NCBI GenBank assembly: GCA_025353725.1
Contig: JANXOF010000089.1
Span: 16,770 to 80,769 of the forward strand
DNA: 64,000 nt
Origin: Polyangiaceae bacterium
GTDB taxonomy: Bacteria; Myxococcota_A; Polyangia; Polyangiales; Polyangiaceae
Direction: 5' to 3'
The position numbers were made by a program, and so were the translations under genes. The notes under the pieces are model-generated. The model had not been told where the DNA came from. It saw only the letters and a program-made list of their open reading frames with translations, and did not search any database. Shown here piece after piece: positions 15,777-24,950 of the stretch (positions are counted from its first letter, which is position 1; every line of letters begins with the position of its first letter).

Positions 15777-18392
15777 ATGGGGCAGAAAGTCCTCGTCTTC
15801 GAGAGTGACGCGACCTTCGCCGCCGACCTGCGCAATGAGCTGACGAAGCTCGGTTGTAGCGTGCAGGTTGTCGACGACGGAAACACCGGGTTGCAACAGG
15901 CCACTACCCTGCGGCCCGACCTTATTTTGCTTTCCATCGAGCTTCCACGCATGAACGGGTTCTCCGTCTGCAATAAGCTCAAGAAGGATCCGTCGCTCAA
16001 GGACGTTCCTTTGATCATCATGTCGACGGAGTCGAGCGAGGAGACGTTCGAGCAGCACCGAAAGCTCCGAACACGCGCGGAGGACTATGTGCACAAGCCC
16101 ATCGTCTTCGGCGAGTTGCTCGCTCGAATTCAGCCGTTCGTGTCGCTGCAGGCGACTCCGCCTTCCGCGGTCGACTCCGCCACCGGCCTTCCTCCCCCAC
16201 AAGCGAACTGGAGCGACATTGAGGAGTTGGATGGCGACATCGTCATCGATGACATGAATTCGCTTCGACCCGTGTCGCGTCCTCCGGCTGACAGCGTAAG
16301 GGCCTCCCGTCCTGCGACTTCCATACCTCCGCCCTCCGCGGACCTCATCGAGCACGTGAATGGCAACGGAAGCGAGTCACTCGAGGCTGCGCTGCGTGCG
16401 GCCCGTGAGGCGCCCCTTCCGCGCATCAGCGAGCGACCTGCCCGCGCAAGCACTCGTGCGCCATCGGGTGACGATGGATCGGTCGCGCTCGCGGAAGGCT
16501 TACAGCGCGACGTCGAGGCCGCCCACGCGCGGATTCGCGGGCTCGAAGAGGCCCTCGATCGCGCCGATGCTGAGAGGGTTCGTTCGGATGCCTCTCGTGC
16601 GGACGATGGCGCTTTGGCGGAAGAGGTCGAGCGGCTTCGTAAGGACAACGAAGACCTTCGGACCAGGATTTCTGCGTCAGGCAGCACGACGAAAAGCAGC
16701 GGGATCTCGAGCCGCGAGTTCTTGGACCTTCGTGAAGCGCTCAACAAGAAAGACAAAGAGATCCTCTCGTTTCGCGAGGGATTTGCGAAAAAGGACAAGG
16801 AGCTCGTCGACGTTCGGGATCGTTCGCTCGCGTTCGAGCGGCAAAAAGCCGACCTGGACGACAAAGTGCTCGAGCAAGAGCGCGAGCTCGCCGATCGCCA
16901 AGACAAGATCGAGTCCCTGCAGGCCGACAAAGACCAGGCAAAAAAGGCTGGCGATGACTTCAAGCGCCGTTCGGAGCGAGCGCAGGCAGATACGGAGAGC
17001 GTAAGGCGCGACCTTGTCGACCTGCGCGAACGTCAGGCGCAAGCCCTCGATGCCCGTGTTGCCGAAATAGCGGAATTCAAGGCCCTGCATGCGGTGGCGC
17101 TCGAGGAAGAGCGAACCGCGCGTGCGGCAGCGGCCGCTGAGGCCGAGCAGCTTCGCACGCGTGAACATGAGGAGGCCGCTGGCGAAAAACAGCGTGCGCT
17201 TGAAGACGCGCAGCGTGTTGCCGACGAGGCTTCGCGCGAACTGGAAATCGCTCGAACATCGGAACACGAGGCAAGGCTTGAGGCTTCGCGTCGAGCCCAC
17301 GCGGAGGAGACCCAGCGTCTTCAGGCGATCCACGCAAGGGCCGTGGACGCCTGGCGAGAACAGGAAAGCGCGGCTGCGGTTTCAGCCGCGTCCGCGAAGG
17401 AGGCCGCCCTTGCGTCGCTCCGGTCCGAACTCGAGGCCGAGCGCACGGAGGCTCTCGAAGCGTTGGACGCCACGGCCAAAGCGAACGCGGCTGCGCTCCA
17501 AGAGGAGGCTTCGGTTCGTTTACGCGAGGCAAAGGAGGCGGCCGCGAACCGGCTGGCCGCGGTGGAGCGTGATGCGACAGCCGTCGTGGCTGCTGCACTG
17601 ACCCGGACCGCTGAAGCGGAGAACGTCAGCGCGGAACGCGTGGCTGCGGCTGAGCGAGAGAGTTCTGCGCAGCTTGTGGAGGCGGCCAACGCAGCGAAGG
17701 ACGCCGAACGCTCAGCGAGCGCGCGTGTCGCCGCTGCCGAGCGGGACGCCGCAGAACAAATCGCGGCGGCCGTTCGCGACGCCAACGAACGCGTCATGTC
17801 CGCCCAACGGGAAACCGTGGAGCGACTTGCGGCCGCCGAAGACGAGGCTTCGCAAAAACTCGAAGCCGTCGAGGCGTCAGCTGTAGAGAAAATCGCGGCG
17901 CTCGAGACGCTCGCATCGGCGACGCTGAGTGCGGCCGAGACCGCGGCATCCGCGCAAGCGGAGGTGGCTTCGCGCGAAGCCGCGATGGCGCTTTCGGCCA
18001 CAGAGCAACGGGCGTCCGCCCAACGAGACGCGCTTGACGCTCGGATCGCTGAGCTTGCCTCTCACCTTGAAACGGCGCGCATCAGGGAGGCGTCGTTGGA
18101 GCAGCATGCCTTTGAGCTCGACGCTCAACTTGGCGCGATGACCTTGGTCAAAGGCGGGATCGAGAAAGAGCTCGAGGCAGCGATGAGCAGACTCGTCACG
18201 CTTGAAGCCGATTTTGCCGCAGCGAGGTACTCGCTCGACGAAACCAAGATCCACCTGGTGACGCAGACGTCGCGCCTGGAGAAGGTTTCGGCGAAGATTG
18301 AAGCCGACAAGACGTCTCTTGATCGCGCCAAAGACGCACTCGCAGTCGCGCTTTCGCAGATCGAGGAAGCGGAGTCGCGCTCGGTGTCCTGA
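15777..18392 (+). CDS. frzS: FrzS-like motility protein: pseudo-receiver plus long coiled coil
   Basis: 871 aa. Residues 1-122 are a receiver fold (QKVLVFESDATF, DGNTGLQQAT, RPDLILLSIELPRMNGFSVC, VPLIIMSTE, YVHKPI). The phosphoacceptor position in LLSIELP is Ser53, not Asp, so it cannot be phosphorylated in the usual way. A Pro/Ser-rich linker of about 70 residues follows. The rest is Ala/Glu/Arg-rich coiled coil, with a segment of repeated VAAAERD-like units at about residues 600-750. Architecture and sequence (QHRKLRTRAEDYVHKP) match Myxococcus FrzS, which has an atypical receiver and moves between poles in type IV pilus motility. The length is larger than I would expect for FrzS. It follows hisIE closely; mtaD converges from the right. 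Confidence 0.75.
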   Translation: MGQKVLVFESDATFAADLRNELTKLGCSVQVVDDGNTGLQQATTLRPDLILLSIELPRMNGFSVCNKLKKDPSLKDVPLIIMSTESSEETFEQHRKLRTRAEDYVHKPIVFGELLARIQPFVSLQATPPSAVDSATGLPPPQANWSDIEELDGDIVIDDMNSLRPVSRPPADSVRASRPATSIPPPSADLIEHVNGNGSESLEAALRAAREAPLPRISERPARASTRAPSGDDGSVALAEGLQRDVEAAHARIRGLEEALDRADAERVRSDASRADDGALAEEVERLRKDNEDLRTRISASGSTTKSSGISSREFLDLREALNKKDKEILSFREGFAKKDKELVDVRDRSLAFERQKADLDDKVLEQERELADRQDKIESLQADKDQAKKAGDDFKRRSERAQADTESVRRDLVDLRERQAQALDARVAEIAEFKALHAVALEEERTARAAAAAEAEQLRTREHEEAAGEKQRALEDAQRVADEASRELEIARTSEHEARLEASRRAHAEETQRLQAIHARAVDAWREQESAAAVSAASAKEAALASLRSELEAERTEALEALDATAKANAAALQEEASVRLREAKEAAANRLAAVERDATAVVAAALTRTAEAENVSAERVAAAERESSAQLVEAANAAKDAERSASARVAAAERDAAEQIAAAVRDANERVMSAQRETVERLAAAEDEASQKLEAVEASAVEKIAALETLASATLSAAETAASAQAEVASREAAMALSATEQRASAQRDALDARIAELASHLETARIREASLEQHAFELDAQLGAMTLVKGGIEKELEAAMSRLVTLEADFAAARYSLDETKIHLVTQTSRLEKVSAKIEADKTSLDRAKDALAVALSQIEEAESRSVS

Positions 18393-18446
18393 ACGCTCTG
18401 TCTCCCGAAGGCTCTGCGTGCGCTCGACGCGCGCGCCCCTAAAGCG

Positions 18447-19781
18447 CTAGATGTTCGCGCGCGACAGGAGCTTTTTCGATTCACTTCGGGCCTTGGCGAG
18501 AACGGCACCGCGGTCCAAAAGCTGGTGTTCTCCGTGCCGAACCACATGGACGCCGTCGATGAACACGTGTTCGACGTCGCGAGATGTGCACGCATAAACG
18601 AGGCGGGAGTAAACATCGCCGCCCGGCTCTACGTGCGGACCGTCGGTCCGAATCACGACGACGTCTGCCCGTTTGCCAATCTCCAGTGAGCCGGTGAAGG
18701 AATCGATGCCTAGCGCTCGGGCGCCGTCGAGCGTCGCTAAACGAAACGCCCGGGCCGCAGGAAGCGCGGTTGTGCCGCTACGAACCTTCGCGAGCAGCGC
18801 CGCGTGGCGGAGTTCAACCCACGGGTCGAGGTTGTTGTTGCACGGCGCGCCATCCGCACCCAGGGCGAGCTGAACGCCGCGTGCGTCGAGCTCCGCGACG
18901 CGGGCTATCCCCGAACCGAGCTTTAGGTTGGCGCTGGGGCAATGAACGATGCGCGTGCCGTCGTGCGCGACCGCGTCCGCTTCCTCGTCTCGAAGCTGAA
19001 CGCCGTGCGCGAGGATCGTGTTGTTGCCTGAAAATCCCCAGCGCCGCAGCATCGCGATGTCGTCGTCGCCGAGGGCTTGGCGGACAGCCTCGCGCTCGTC
19101 CGGATGCTCCGCAACGTGGCTGTGAAGCAGCGCGCCAGAGGCTCGCGAGCGCTCGGCCGCACCGCGAAAAAGCGCTTCTGTGCACGAGAGGATGAATCGC
19201 GGCGCGTACGCGTAGCCGAGGCGTCCGTCTGCCTTTCCGGCCCACGCGTCGCGCAGCGCGTCGGATTCGCGAAGGCTGCTCGCCGTCGTTTCGCGGAGGC
19301 GCTCGGGCACGCCTTCCCCTTGGTCCATCATCGCCTTGCCGCCAAAGGCGCGTATGCCTGCGCGTGCGCACGCATCGAAGACGGCGTCATATCCGTGTAC
19401 TGTACCCATATCGAGGATGGTAGTGGTCCCCGCGAGCATCATTTCGAGCAGTCCAAGCTCCGCACTTGCGCCGAGCGATCGCTCTGTATGCGCGGCCTCG
19501 AACGGCCAAATCCGATGCTTGAGCCACTCGAGCAGCGGCAAGTCGTCGGCGTTACCCCGGAACAGGACCTGACAGAGGTGGACGTGCGCTTGTACGAGAC
19601 CCGGGGTCACCGCGCAGCCGCTCGCATCGAGCACGCGAACGATTCCTCCTCGAAGAAGGCTCTTCGGGACGTTTCCTAGCGCCGCGATTCTACCTCCGTC
19701 CATGAGTAGGTCGCCTTTGACCACCGGACTACCTTCGTCTGCGCACGTGACAAGCTTCCCGCCTCGAATCAGCGTCTTCAC
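18447..19781 (-). CDS. mtaD: Amidohydrolase, 5-methylthioadenosine/S-adenosylhomocysteine deaminase type
   Basis: 444 aa from GTG 19781, giving MKTLIRGGKLVTCADEGSP. The frame is open to 19982, but the extra residues are basic and unlike the family, and would run into the divergent REC gene. Metal and active-site motifs of the TRZ/ATZ amidohydrolases: QAHVHLCQVLFRG (HxH), LHSHVAEHPDE, ILAHGVQL, LALGADGAPCNNNLDPW (Asp). The C-terminal strand region (GSLEIGKRADVVVI) is standard. The family deaminates MTA, SAH, adenosine or related compounds, so the exact substrate is not fixed by sequence. An adenosine deaminase is at 27787-28965. It sits between frzS and the chemosensory operon on the opposite strand. 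Confidence 0.8.
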   Translation of the reverse strand: MKTLIRGGKLVTCADEGSPVVKGDLLMDGGRIAALGNVPKSLLRGGIVRVLDASGCAVTPGLVQAHVHLCQVLFRGNADDLPLLEWLKHRIWPFEAAHTERSLGASAELGLLEMMLAGTTTILDMGTVHGYDAVFDACARAGIRAFGGKAMMDQGEGVPERLRETTASSLRESDALRDAWAGKADGRLGYAYAPRFILSCTEALFRGAAERSRASGALLHSHVAEHPDEREAVRQALGDDDIAMLRRWGFSGNNTILAHGVQLRDEEADAVAHDGTRIVHCPSANLKLGSGIARVAELDARGVQLALGADGAPCNNNLDPWVELRHAALLAKVRSGTTALPAARAFRLATLDGARALGIDSFTGSLEIGKRADVVVIRTDGPHVEPGGDVYSRLVYACTSRDVEHVFIDGVHVVRHGEHQLLDRGAVLAKARSESKKLLSRANI

Positions 19782-19843
19782 GTTGCGGGCGAGCTTACGC
19801 CGTTTCCGGCGGTGTTGTCCCGATGGTAACGTCTCGAAGGCCC

Positions 19844-21103
19844 ATGACTGCCCGCATCCTCGTCGTGGACGATAGCCCGACCCTCCGGCGCGTTGTGTCG
19901 GGCATCCTTGAGCGTCACGAGTTTGAGGTTTTTGTCGCCGAGGATGGCGACGACGCGCTCGTGGCGCTCCGCGAGGGCCCACGGGCAGCCGACTTGATCC
20001 TCCTCGATTTCGTGATGCCGCGCATGAACGGCTACCAGTTTTGTCGTGCGCTTCGTGCAGACCCTGCGTTGGCAGGCATCCCCGTCGTCCTTATGAGCGC
20101 AAGGAGCGACCGAATTCGTGACCAGTTCGTCCAGCAGACAGGCGCTATCGACGCCATCGCGAAGCCCTTCGACGCCGAGGCGCTCGTCGCCGTCGTGGAA
20201 AACGCTCTTCGCCGCATTGACGTGGGGTTTGCCAGCCCGCCTCGCGTGATGGATCTTGACCCGGACGAGCCGCGCTCCGTCGCACCCCCCGACCTTGAAC
20301 AGGAGGCGCCGATATCTCGCGTTCTCAGAGATGCGCGAGGCGAGCCTGCGCTGTCGGGCGACTTAGCCGTGCTGCCCATCGGGGCTATTTTGCAGCTGCT
20401 CCAGCTCGAGAGCCAGACGGGGGTTCTGCTCTGCCGGAGCGGAACGGCCGATGTCGTCGCTACCTTTCGGAAAGGGCTCATCGATCTCGTTCAGTCAAGT
20501 GGTGCGGGTGACGAGTTTCGCTTGGGTCGCTACTTTGTCGAGGAAGGGATCGTTACGCCCGCAGAGATCGACGACCTTATGGCGCGCGTTCATGCGCTGC
20601 ACGCGAGTGACGTTTTGAGCGGGAACACCGAGCGACCGCTTCTTGGAGCCGTGCTGCTCGCGTCCGGGAAGGTCTCCGAGGAGCAACTTCGAACCGCGCT
20701 CGAACGGCAATCGAGTGAACTCCTTTATGAGGTGTTGCGGTGGCCCATCGGGCGCTTCGAGTTTCGCGTCGAGCCCGCGAATGAGATCGCGAAGCGAGCG
20801 CAGCTGGGGCTTCCGGTGGTGTCCGTTGTGATGGAAGGCTTTCGACGCGTCGACGAGTGGCGGGTCCTCGAGCGCACGCTGGGGAGTTTCGATGCTGTAC
20901 TCGTGCGAGATGACCTCGCGCTTTGCACGATCGATGCGAACGCCCTTCCGGCGAAAGAAAGATTCGTCCTTGAAGCGGTCGACGGCGAACGCGCCGTGCG
21001 TGCGATTATCGCGGCCAGTCACCTGTCGAGTTTCGACGCCTGCCGTGCGCTCGTGCAGTTCCTCGAGGCCCGTGCTTTGCGACGAAAGACGGCCATCGAA
21101 TGA
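19844..21103 (+). CDS. Response regulator with C-terminal PATAN (DUF4388) domain
   Basis: 419 aa from ATG 19844 (AAGG 5 bases upstream); an in-frame GTG lies at 19823. Residues 1-123 form a complete receiver: VVDDSPTLRR acidic pair, LILLDFVMPRMNG with phosphoacceptor Asp55, VLMSAR, IAKPFD with the conserved Lys. After a linker, LSGDLAVLPIGAILQLLQLE begins a PATAN/DUF4388 domain (about residues 165-330), with ASGKVSEEQLRTALERQ and FEFRVEP typical of the family. It is named for cyanobacterial PatA; roles are thought to be protein-protein interaction downstream of chemosensory signalling. It starts the che operon, overlapping cheW by 4 bases, and is the likely phosphate acceptor of CheA. Divergent from mtaD. 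Confidence 0.85.
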   Translation: MTARILVVDDSPTLRRVVSGILERHEFEVFVAEDGDDALVALREGPRAADLILLDFVMPRMNGYQFCRALRADPALAGIPVVLMSARSDRIRDQFVQQTGAIDAIAKPFDAEALVAVVENALRRIDVGFASPPRVMDLDPDEPRSVAPPDLEQEAPISRVLRDARGEPALSGDLAVLPIGAILQLLQLESQTGVLLCRSGTADVVATFRKGLIDLVQSSGAGDEFRLGRYFVEEGIVTPAEIDDLMARVHALHASDVLSGNTERPLLGAVLLASGKVSEEQLRTALERQSSELLYEVLRWPIGRFEFRVEPANEIAKRAQLGLPVVSVVMEGFRRVDEWRVLERTLGSFDAVLVRDDLALCTIDANALPAKERFVLEAVDGERAVRAIIAASHLSSFDACRALVQFLEARALRRKTAIE

Positions 21104-21510
21104 CGGGCGGCGTGGTGTTCCGTGTGGCCGACGCGCTCTTTTTCTTGCCCGCTACGGTAGCCCGCAAGGTGCTGCCGATGCCCGATGTCGCTCGTGTGCC
21201 AGGTGCGCCCGAAGATCTCGTCGGTATTGCGCTTGTCGAGGGCGAGATCGTGCCCGTCGTTGCCGTTGGCGAGCTCGAACGCCGTGCTGAACGCAGGCCC
21301 AAAAGTGATCGATCTCGCGTCGACAATCGGCCGATGCTCGTGTGCTCGTATTTAGGAGAAACCATCGCGCTGGTCGGCCTCGATATGGTCGTTACCGGCC
21401 ATCTCGACGGTCTCGAAGGGAACCGCGTCACTCATGAAGGAGTTCACGTGCCTATCTTCGATGTTGCGGGTGTGATGAGCCGACTGCGCGAGGGGCGGTG
21501 GGCGGTCTAA
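21100..21510 (+). CDS. cheW: CheW-like adaptor
   Basis: 136 aa, one CheW-like domain: FRVADALFFLPATVARKVLP, VPGAPEDLVGIALVEGEIVPVV, RPMLVCSYLGETIALVGLDM and VPIFDVAGVM. CheW couples receptors to CheA. The start ATG overlaps the TGA of the REC-PATAN gene (ATGA), which implies translational coupling. It is slightly shorter than standard CheW (about 150 aa). The receptor-like and CheA genes follow. Confidence 0.85.
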   Translation: MTGGVVFRVADALFFLPATVARKVLPMPDVARVPGAPEDLVGIALVEGEIVPVVAVGELERRAERRPKSDRSRVDNRPMLVCSYLGETIALVGLDMVVTGHLDGLEGNRVTHEGVHVPIFDVAGVMSRLREGRWAV

Positions 21511-21552
21511 CGTCTCTGGAGCTTCCTAGCGTTCGGCTGTAACCTGCTTGCT

Positions 21553-22332
21553 ATGGCGGCGCCCACGGACAGTTCGAAGCGTCGCGTGTTTCGGTTGCTT
21601 CGTCGCCGCGCAGTCACCGGCGGCCCCGCTTCCGGGCGGAGTACCGTCGAAGAGGGCGCGCTGTGGTCCGCGCACCAGCGCGCAGCCGTCGCCGTTCGTT
21701 ATTCGGGCGAATCCGCGCAGCGCATGGCGTCGCACAGCGCGAAACAGCGAGGTACCGTCGAGGCCTTGTCCGATCGCGCGCGTGCCGTCGCCGCGCGCGC
21801 GCGGGACCTTGAAGCCGGCTTCGCTCGCGTGGTCGACGCGTTTGCTCGACTCGAGCTCGTGGCCCTCAACGTCGGGCTTGAAGCCGCGCGGATGGCGGAG
21901 GGGGCCTCCCAAGCCATGAGCCTCGTGGCCGCGGAGGTGCGAGAGCAGGCCAGCCGTGGTTCCGAGGCGTCGCGTGAACTCTCTACTACGCTTGCTGAGA
22001 TTGGCAGCGAGCTTGCTCAAGTGAACACGAGCCTCGATCGCACGCGCGAGTCCGTGGCAGAAGTGGCTCAAGAGGCCGCTCGTGTTGGTGGCGCGTCGGC
22101 CGACGCTGAGCGTGCGCTCATTGAACTCGGGGACAGACTTCGGAAGGCTACGGGTAGCGATCCGGAAACCGCGCGGGCGATCGACGAGGCGACAGATCAT
22201 GCGCGCGCGTTGCTTGCTTCGCTCGGTACGCTGAGCGGGAAGGTCCCGCAGGCGCTCGTCGTGAGCGCACTTCGTCCGGTGCTCGAGCCGCTCTCGCGCA
22301 TGCTCGACGGTGACGACGACGACCAGTCCTGA
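21553..22332 (+). CDS. Soluble methyl-accepting-chemotaxis-like protein
   Basis: 259 aa with no membrane segment or sensory domain. The central part has the receptor signalling-tip pattern: FARLELVALNVGLEAARMAE, then LVAAEVREQASRGSEASREL, comparable to the INLLALNAAIEAARAGE tip of MCPs, followed by a long Ala/Glu-rich helix. The N-terminal 60 residues are basic and Ser-rich. No methylation-site pattern is obvious and no CheR/CheB is nearby, so adaptation may be missing. It lies 42 bases after cheW and 9 bases before cheA, so it should be the receptor scaffold of this complex. The input signal is unknown; it may be delivered by a partner. Confidence 0.75.
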   Translation: MAAPTDSSKRRVFRLLRRRAVTGGPASGRSTVEEGALWSAHQRAAVAVRYSGESAQRMASHSAKQRGTVEALSDRARAVAARARDLEAGFARVVDAFARLELVALNVGLEAARMAEGASQAMSLVAAEVREQASRGSEASRELSTTLAEIGSELAQVNTSLDRTRESVAEVAQEAARVGGASADAERALIELGDRLRKATGSDPETARAIDEATDHARALLASLGTLSGKVPQALVVSALRPVLEPLSRMLDGDDDDQS

Positions 22333-22341
22333 GAGAGCGTA

Positions 22342-24435
22342 GTGGTGCAACCGACCGACCCAGAACTTACCCGGCTCCTTACGATGGAGCTTACGCGTCA
22401 CCTCTTCGGACTCGAGGCGGCGCTCGGGAGGATCGACGCCGAGAGTCTTGAGTTGACGCGTCGTTCTGTGCACGCGCTGAAGGGATCGGCGGGGCTCGCG
22501 GGTGAGCCGGAACTCGCGGGCGCGATGCAACGACTCGAGCGACGCCTTCGCGACGGCGAGCAAGCGGCACTCGCGGACATCGTGGAGACGATCAAACACG
22601 CGATTCGAAGGCTTGCCCTAGGAAAGTCGGCGGTAGACCGCGCATGGCCTGAGCCGCCGCCGGATCTCGTGGTCAGTACGTTGGAGCCAGCGCTGAGGTC
22701 GCAATACGTCGCGGAGGTTACGGATCGCCTCGCACAAATCGATGAGGCGCTCGGAAGTGCAACGGATGCCGTTGACGCTGCAGGCTCGATTTATAGGCAT
22801 ATTCACACGATGAAAGGCGCTGCCAGTGCCGTAGGCGACGAGCCGATGGCGTGGTTTTGCCACGGACTGGAGGAACAACTTCGCGTCGGCGGGTCAAACC
22901 GAGAAACGGCGACGCTCGCGCTGCAAGAGGTCGCAAAATTTCGTGTGGTGCTCGGCGGTTTACTCGATGAGCCCGAGGCTGCACTCGCGACGCTGCGCGG
23001 AATGCCCGCAGGCGCACGCGGATCGCAGCGGCCGCCGCCTCGCGCGGTCGGCGCGTCGGACGATGAAGTAAGAAGCTCGGATGGGGACGCTACGATTCGC
23101 GTATCTGCCCAGTCGGTCGACCGTTTGCTCGACCATATCGACGGCATCGCGGTTGCCCGCGAACGCGTTGCGGCGCGAGTGGTTCGAGCGAGTGTCCAGG
23201 CGCGGACTCTGCGAAAGCTGCGTGGGGAGCTGGCGGAGGCGCTGCGCCTCATTGGGCCTCCGCGGCCGTGGGGAGCACCGGCTGCAGCCCTTCGCCGGGT
23301 AGAAAGTGCAGCTCACTATCTTGTCGTCTTGAGCGACGAGCTTGATCGCGTGGCGGAGCAGCTCGAGGAGAGCGACCTCGCTCTCAAAAGCAATGCGGGC
23401 GCTGCAAAAAAACTGTTGTCGACGATGCGCCAAACATCCTTTCGAGGAATGTTTGCGCGTCTCTCTGCGGCAGCGCTCGCAGAAGCGCGACGCACGGGTC
23501 GCCTACTCGCCGTGCGCACCGTAGGAGCTGACGAAGCTATTGATCGGCGCGTTGCGGAGCAGCTCGTCGAACCGTGCTTGCAGCTTGCACGCAATGCGGT
23601 AGCGCACGGAATCGAGACTCCCGAGGTCCGCGAGGCGCTGGGCAAGCCGCGCGAAGCGACGCTCACGTTTTCAGCGCGAAAGCTTGCAAACCGTCTCGTG
23701 GTCACGATCTCCGATGATGGCGCCGGAGTCGACGTGTCGGCCGTTCGCGCTCGCGCCGTCGAAGCGGGCGTCGTCACCGACGTGCTCGCCGACGCGGCGG
23801 ATGACCAAACTCTTTTAGAGCTCCTATTTTTGCCAGGATTTTCGATGCGCGGACAGAGTCCTGATTTGCTTGCGGGCCGTGGCATTGGTCTCGACATCAC
23901 GCTCGCGTCCGTGCGAACGCTCGGCGGGTCGATTCGTCTTTCGAGTCGGCCACGATGGGGCTTCGAGGCACGGATTGACGTCCCCATAGAGACTGGACTT
24001 GCGAAAGTTCTCTGGGTGACAGCGAGCGGCGTCGAGCACGCTTTGCCCGCCTTCTACACGCGTCGCATTCGGCTGAACGACGGGCCCTTCGCAGAGCGTG
24101 TTCCACACCTCGCCGCATGTCTCGAGCCGTGTGCGAATGAGCGCGCGATATTCGTGGTTGACCTCGACGTGGGCCTCGAAGCTACGTCACCTCTTACACT
24201 GGGCGTAGACGCCGTGGGGACGACGGAAGAAGTGCTCGTGCGCGAGCTTTCTCCGCGGCTTCGCAGTCTTGGTCCGTTTGCGGGAGCCGTCGTCCGCGGC
24301 GATGGCTCTCTGCGTTTGGCCCTCGATGTTCACGCGTTGGCGCCGCGTGCCCGAGCGCTTGGGCGTGTCCCTGAGGGGCGAGTCAGCGAACCTCCGTCGC
24401 GCCCTCCGCCATCGAGGCACCCACGGGTTTCATGA
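22342..24435 (+). CDS. cheA: CheA-type histidine kinase with two Hpt domains
   Basis: 697 aa from GTG 22342. Hpt1 has VHALKGSAG with His44; Hpt2 has IHTMKGAA with His155. After a linker come a helical dimerisation region (about 250-360), H-box-like MRQTSFRGMFARL, the N-box PCLQLARNAVAHGIETPE, G1 SDDGAGVD, and G2 GRGIGLDITLASVRTLGG. The last 120 residues are a weak CheW-like (P5) domain. CheA autophosphorylates when the receptor/CheW complex stimulates it and passes phosphate to receivers. No receiver is fused here, so the REC-PATAN protein is the obvious target. The gene overlaps the next by ATGA. Confidence 0.9.
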   Translation: MVQPTDPELTRLLTMELTRHLFGLEAALGRIDAESLELTRRSVHALKGSAGLAGEPELAGAMQRLERRLRDGEQAALADIVETIKHAIRRLALGKSAVDRAWPEPPPDLVVSTLEPALRSQYVAEVTDRLAQIDEALGSATDAVDAAGSIYRHIHTMKGAASAVGDEPMAWFCHGLEEQLRVGGSNRETATLALQEVAKFRVVLGGLLDEPEAALATLRGMPAGARGSQRPPPRAVGASDDEVRSSDGDATIRVSAQSVDRLLDHIDGIAVARERVAARVVRASVQARTLRKLRGELAEALRLIGPPRPWGAPAAALRRVESAAHYLVVLSDELDRVAEQLEESDLALKSNAGAAKKLLSTMRQTSFRGMFARLSAAALAEARRTGRLLAVRTVGADEAIDRRVAEQLVEPCLQLARNAVAHGIETPEVREALGKPREATLTFSARKLANRLVVTISDDGAGVDVSAVRARAVEAGVVTDVLADAADDQTLLELLFLPGFSMRGQSPDLLAGRGIGLDITLASVRTLGGSIRLSSRPRWGFEARIDVPIETGLAKVLWVTASGVEHALPAFYTRRIRLNDGPFAERVPHLAACLEPCANERAIFVVDLDVGLEATSPLTLGVDAVGTTEEVLVRELSPRLRSLGPFAGAVVRGDGSLRLALDVHALAPRARALGRVPEGRVSEPPSRPPPSRHPRVS

Positions 24436-24908
24436 GCACGTTTGCTATCGATAACCTCGCTGAGTGCGACCTCGACGCGGCCCTTGCGATTGACTTGAGT
24501 TCCTTTGCGCCGAGCGAGCTGGGAGGGTCTCCTTCGTCCGCACGCGCGGTTCGAGAGACAAGTTTGCGAGAGGAGTTCGCGCGTTCCTGGTCGACGCTGC
24601 GTGCCGCACGAGGTCACGACGGCACGGTGGTCGGGTACTCCCTGTTCTGGCAAGTGGTCGATGAGGTTCACTTGCTCAACGTCGCGGTCGCCCTTCCGGC
24701 GCGACGAAACGGCGTTGGCCTTGCGCTCATGAACGACCTGCTCCGCTACGCACGTGACCATGCGATCGTGCGAATCCTGCTCGAGGCTCGCGTCGGCAAC
24801 GTGGCCGCCATTGCGCTCTACGAGCGCCTTGGGTTCAAGCGATTCAACGTGCGGCCGCGCTATTATGCCGACTTCGAGGACGCGTGCGAGATGTCGCTCG
24901 ACCTGTAA
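24432..24908 (+). CDS. GNAT acetyltransferase, RimI-like
   Basis: 158 aa GNAT fold: LLNVAVALPARRNGVGLALM (acetyl-CoA binding, RxxGxG/A form RRNGVG), LLEARVGNVAAIALYERLGF (the LEVRxxNxxAxxLYxxxGF signature of RimI-like enzymes) and RPRYYADFEDACEM. RimI acetylates the N-terminal Ala of ribosomal protein S18 or TsaD-associated partners; here the substrate is not certain. The start ATG overlaps the cheA stop (ATGA), so it is translated with the chemosensory genes. This may be accidental operon membership, or it may modify a member of the complex. Confidence 0.82.
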   Translation: MSTFAIDNLAECDLDAALAIDLSSFAPSELGGSPSSARAVRETSLREEFARSWSTLRAARGHDGTVVGYSLFWQVVDEVHLLNVAVALPARRNGVGLALMNDLLRYARDHAIVRILLEARVGNVAAIALYERLGFKRFNVRPRYYADFEDACEMSLDL

Positions 24909-24950
24909 AAAGGGCTCTCGCTTCGGGATTCGGTTACATTCGATGGCTCC

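Noticed and set aside
19782..19982. N-terminal extension of the MTA/SAH deaminase
   Set aside because: It is Arg-rich, unlike amidohydrolases, and overlaps the start of the divergent REC-PATAN gene.
21526..22599. 357-aa minus-strand open frame over the MCP-like gene and cheA start
   Set aside because: It spans two genes that read well on the plus strand and has no recognisable domain.
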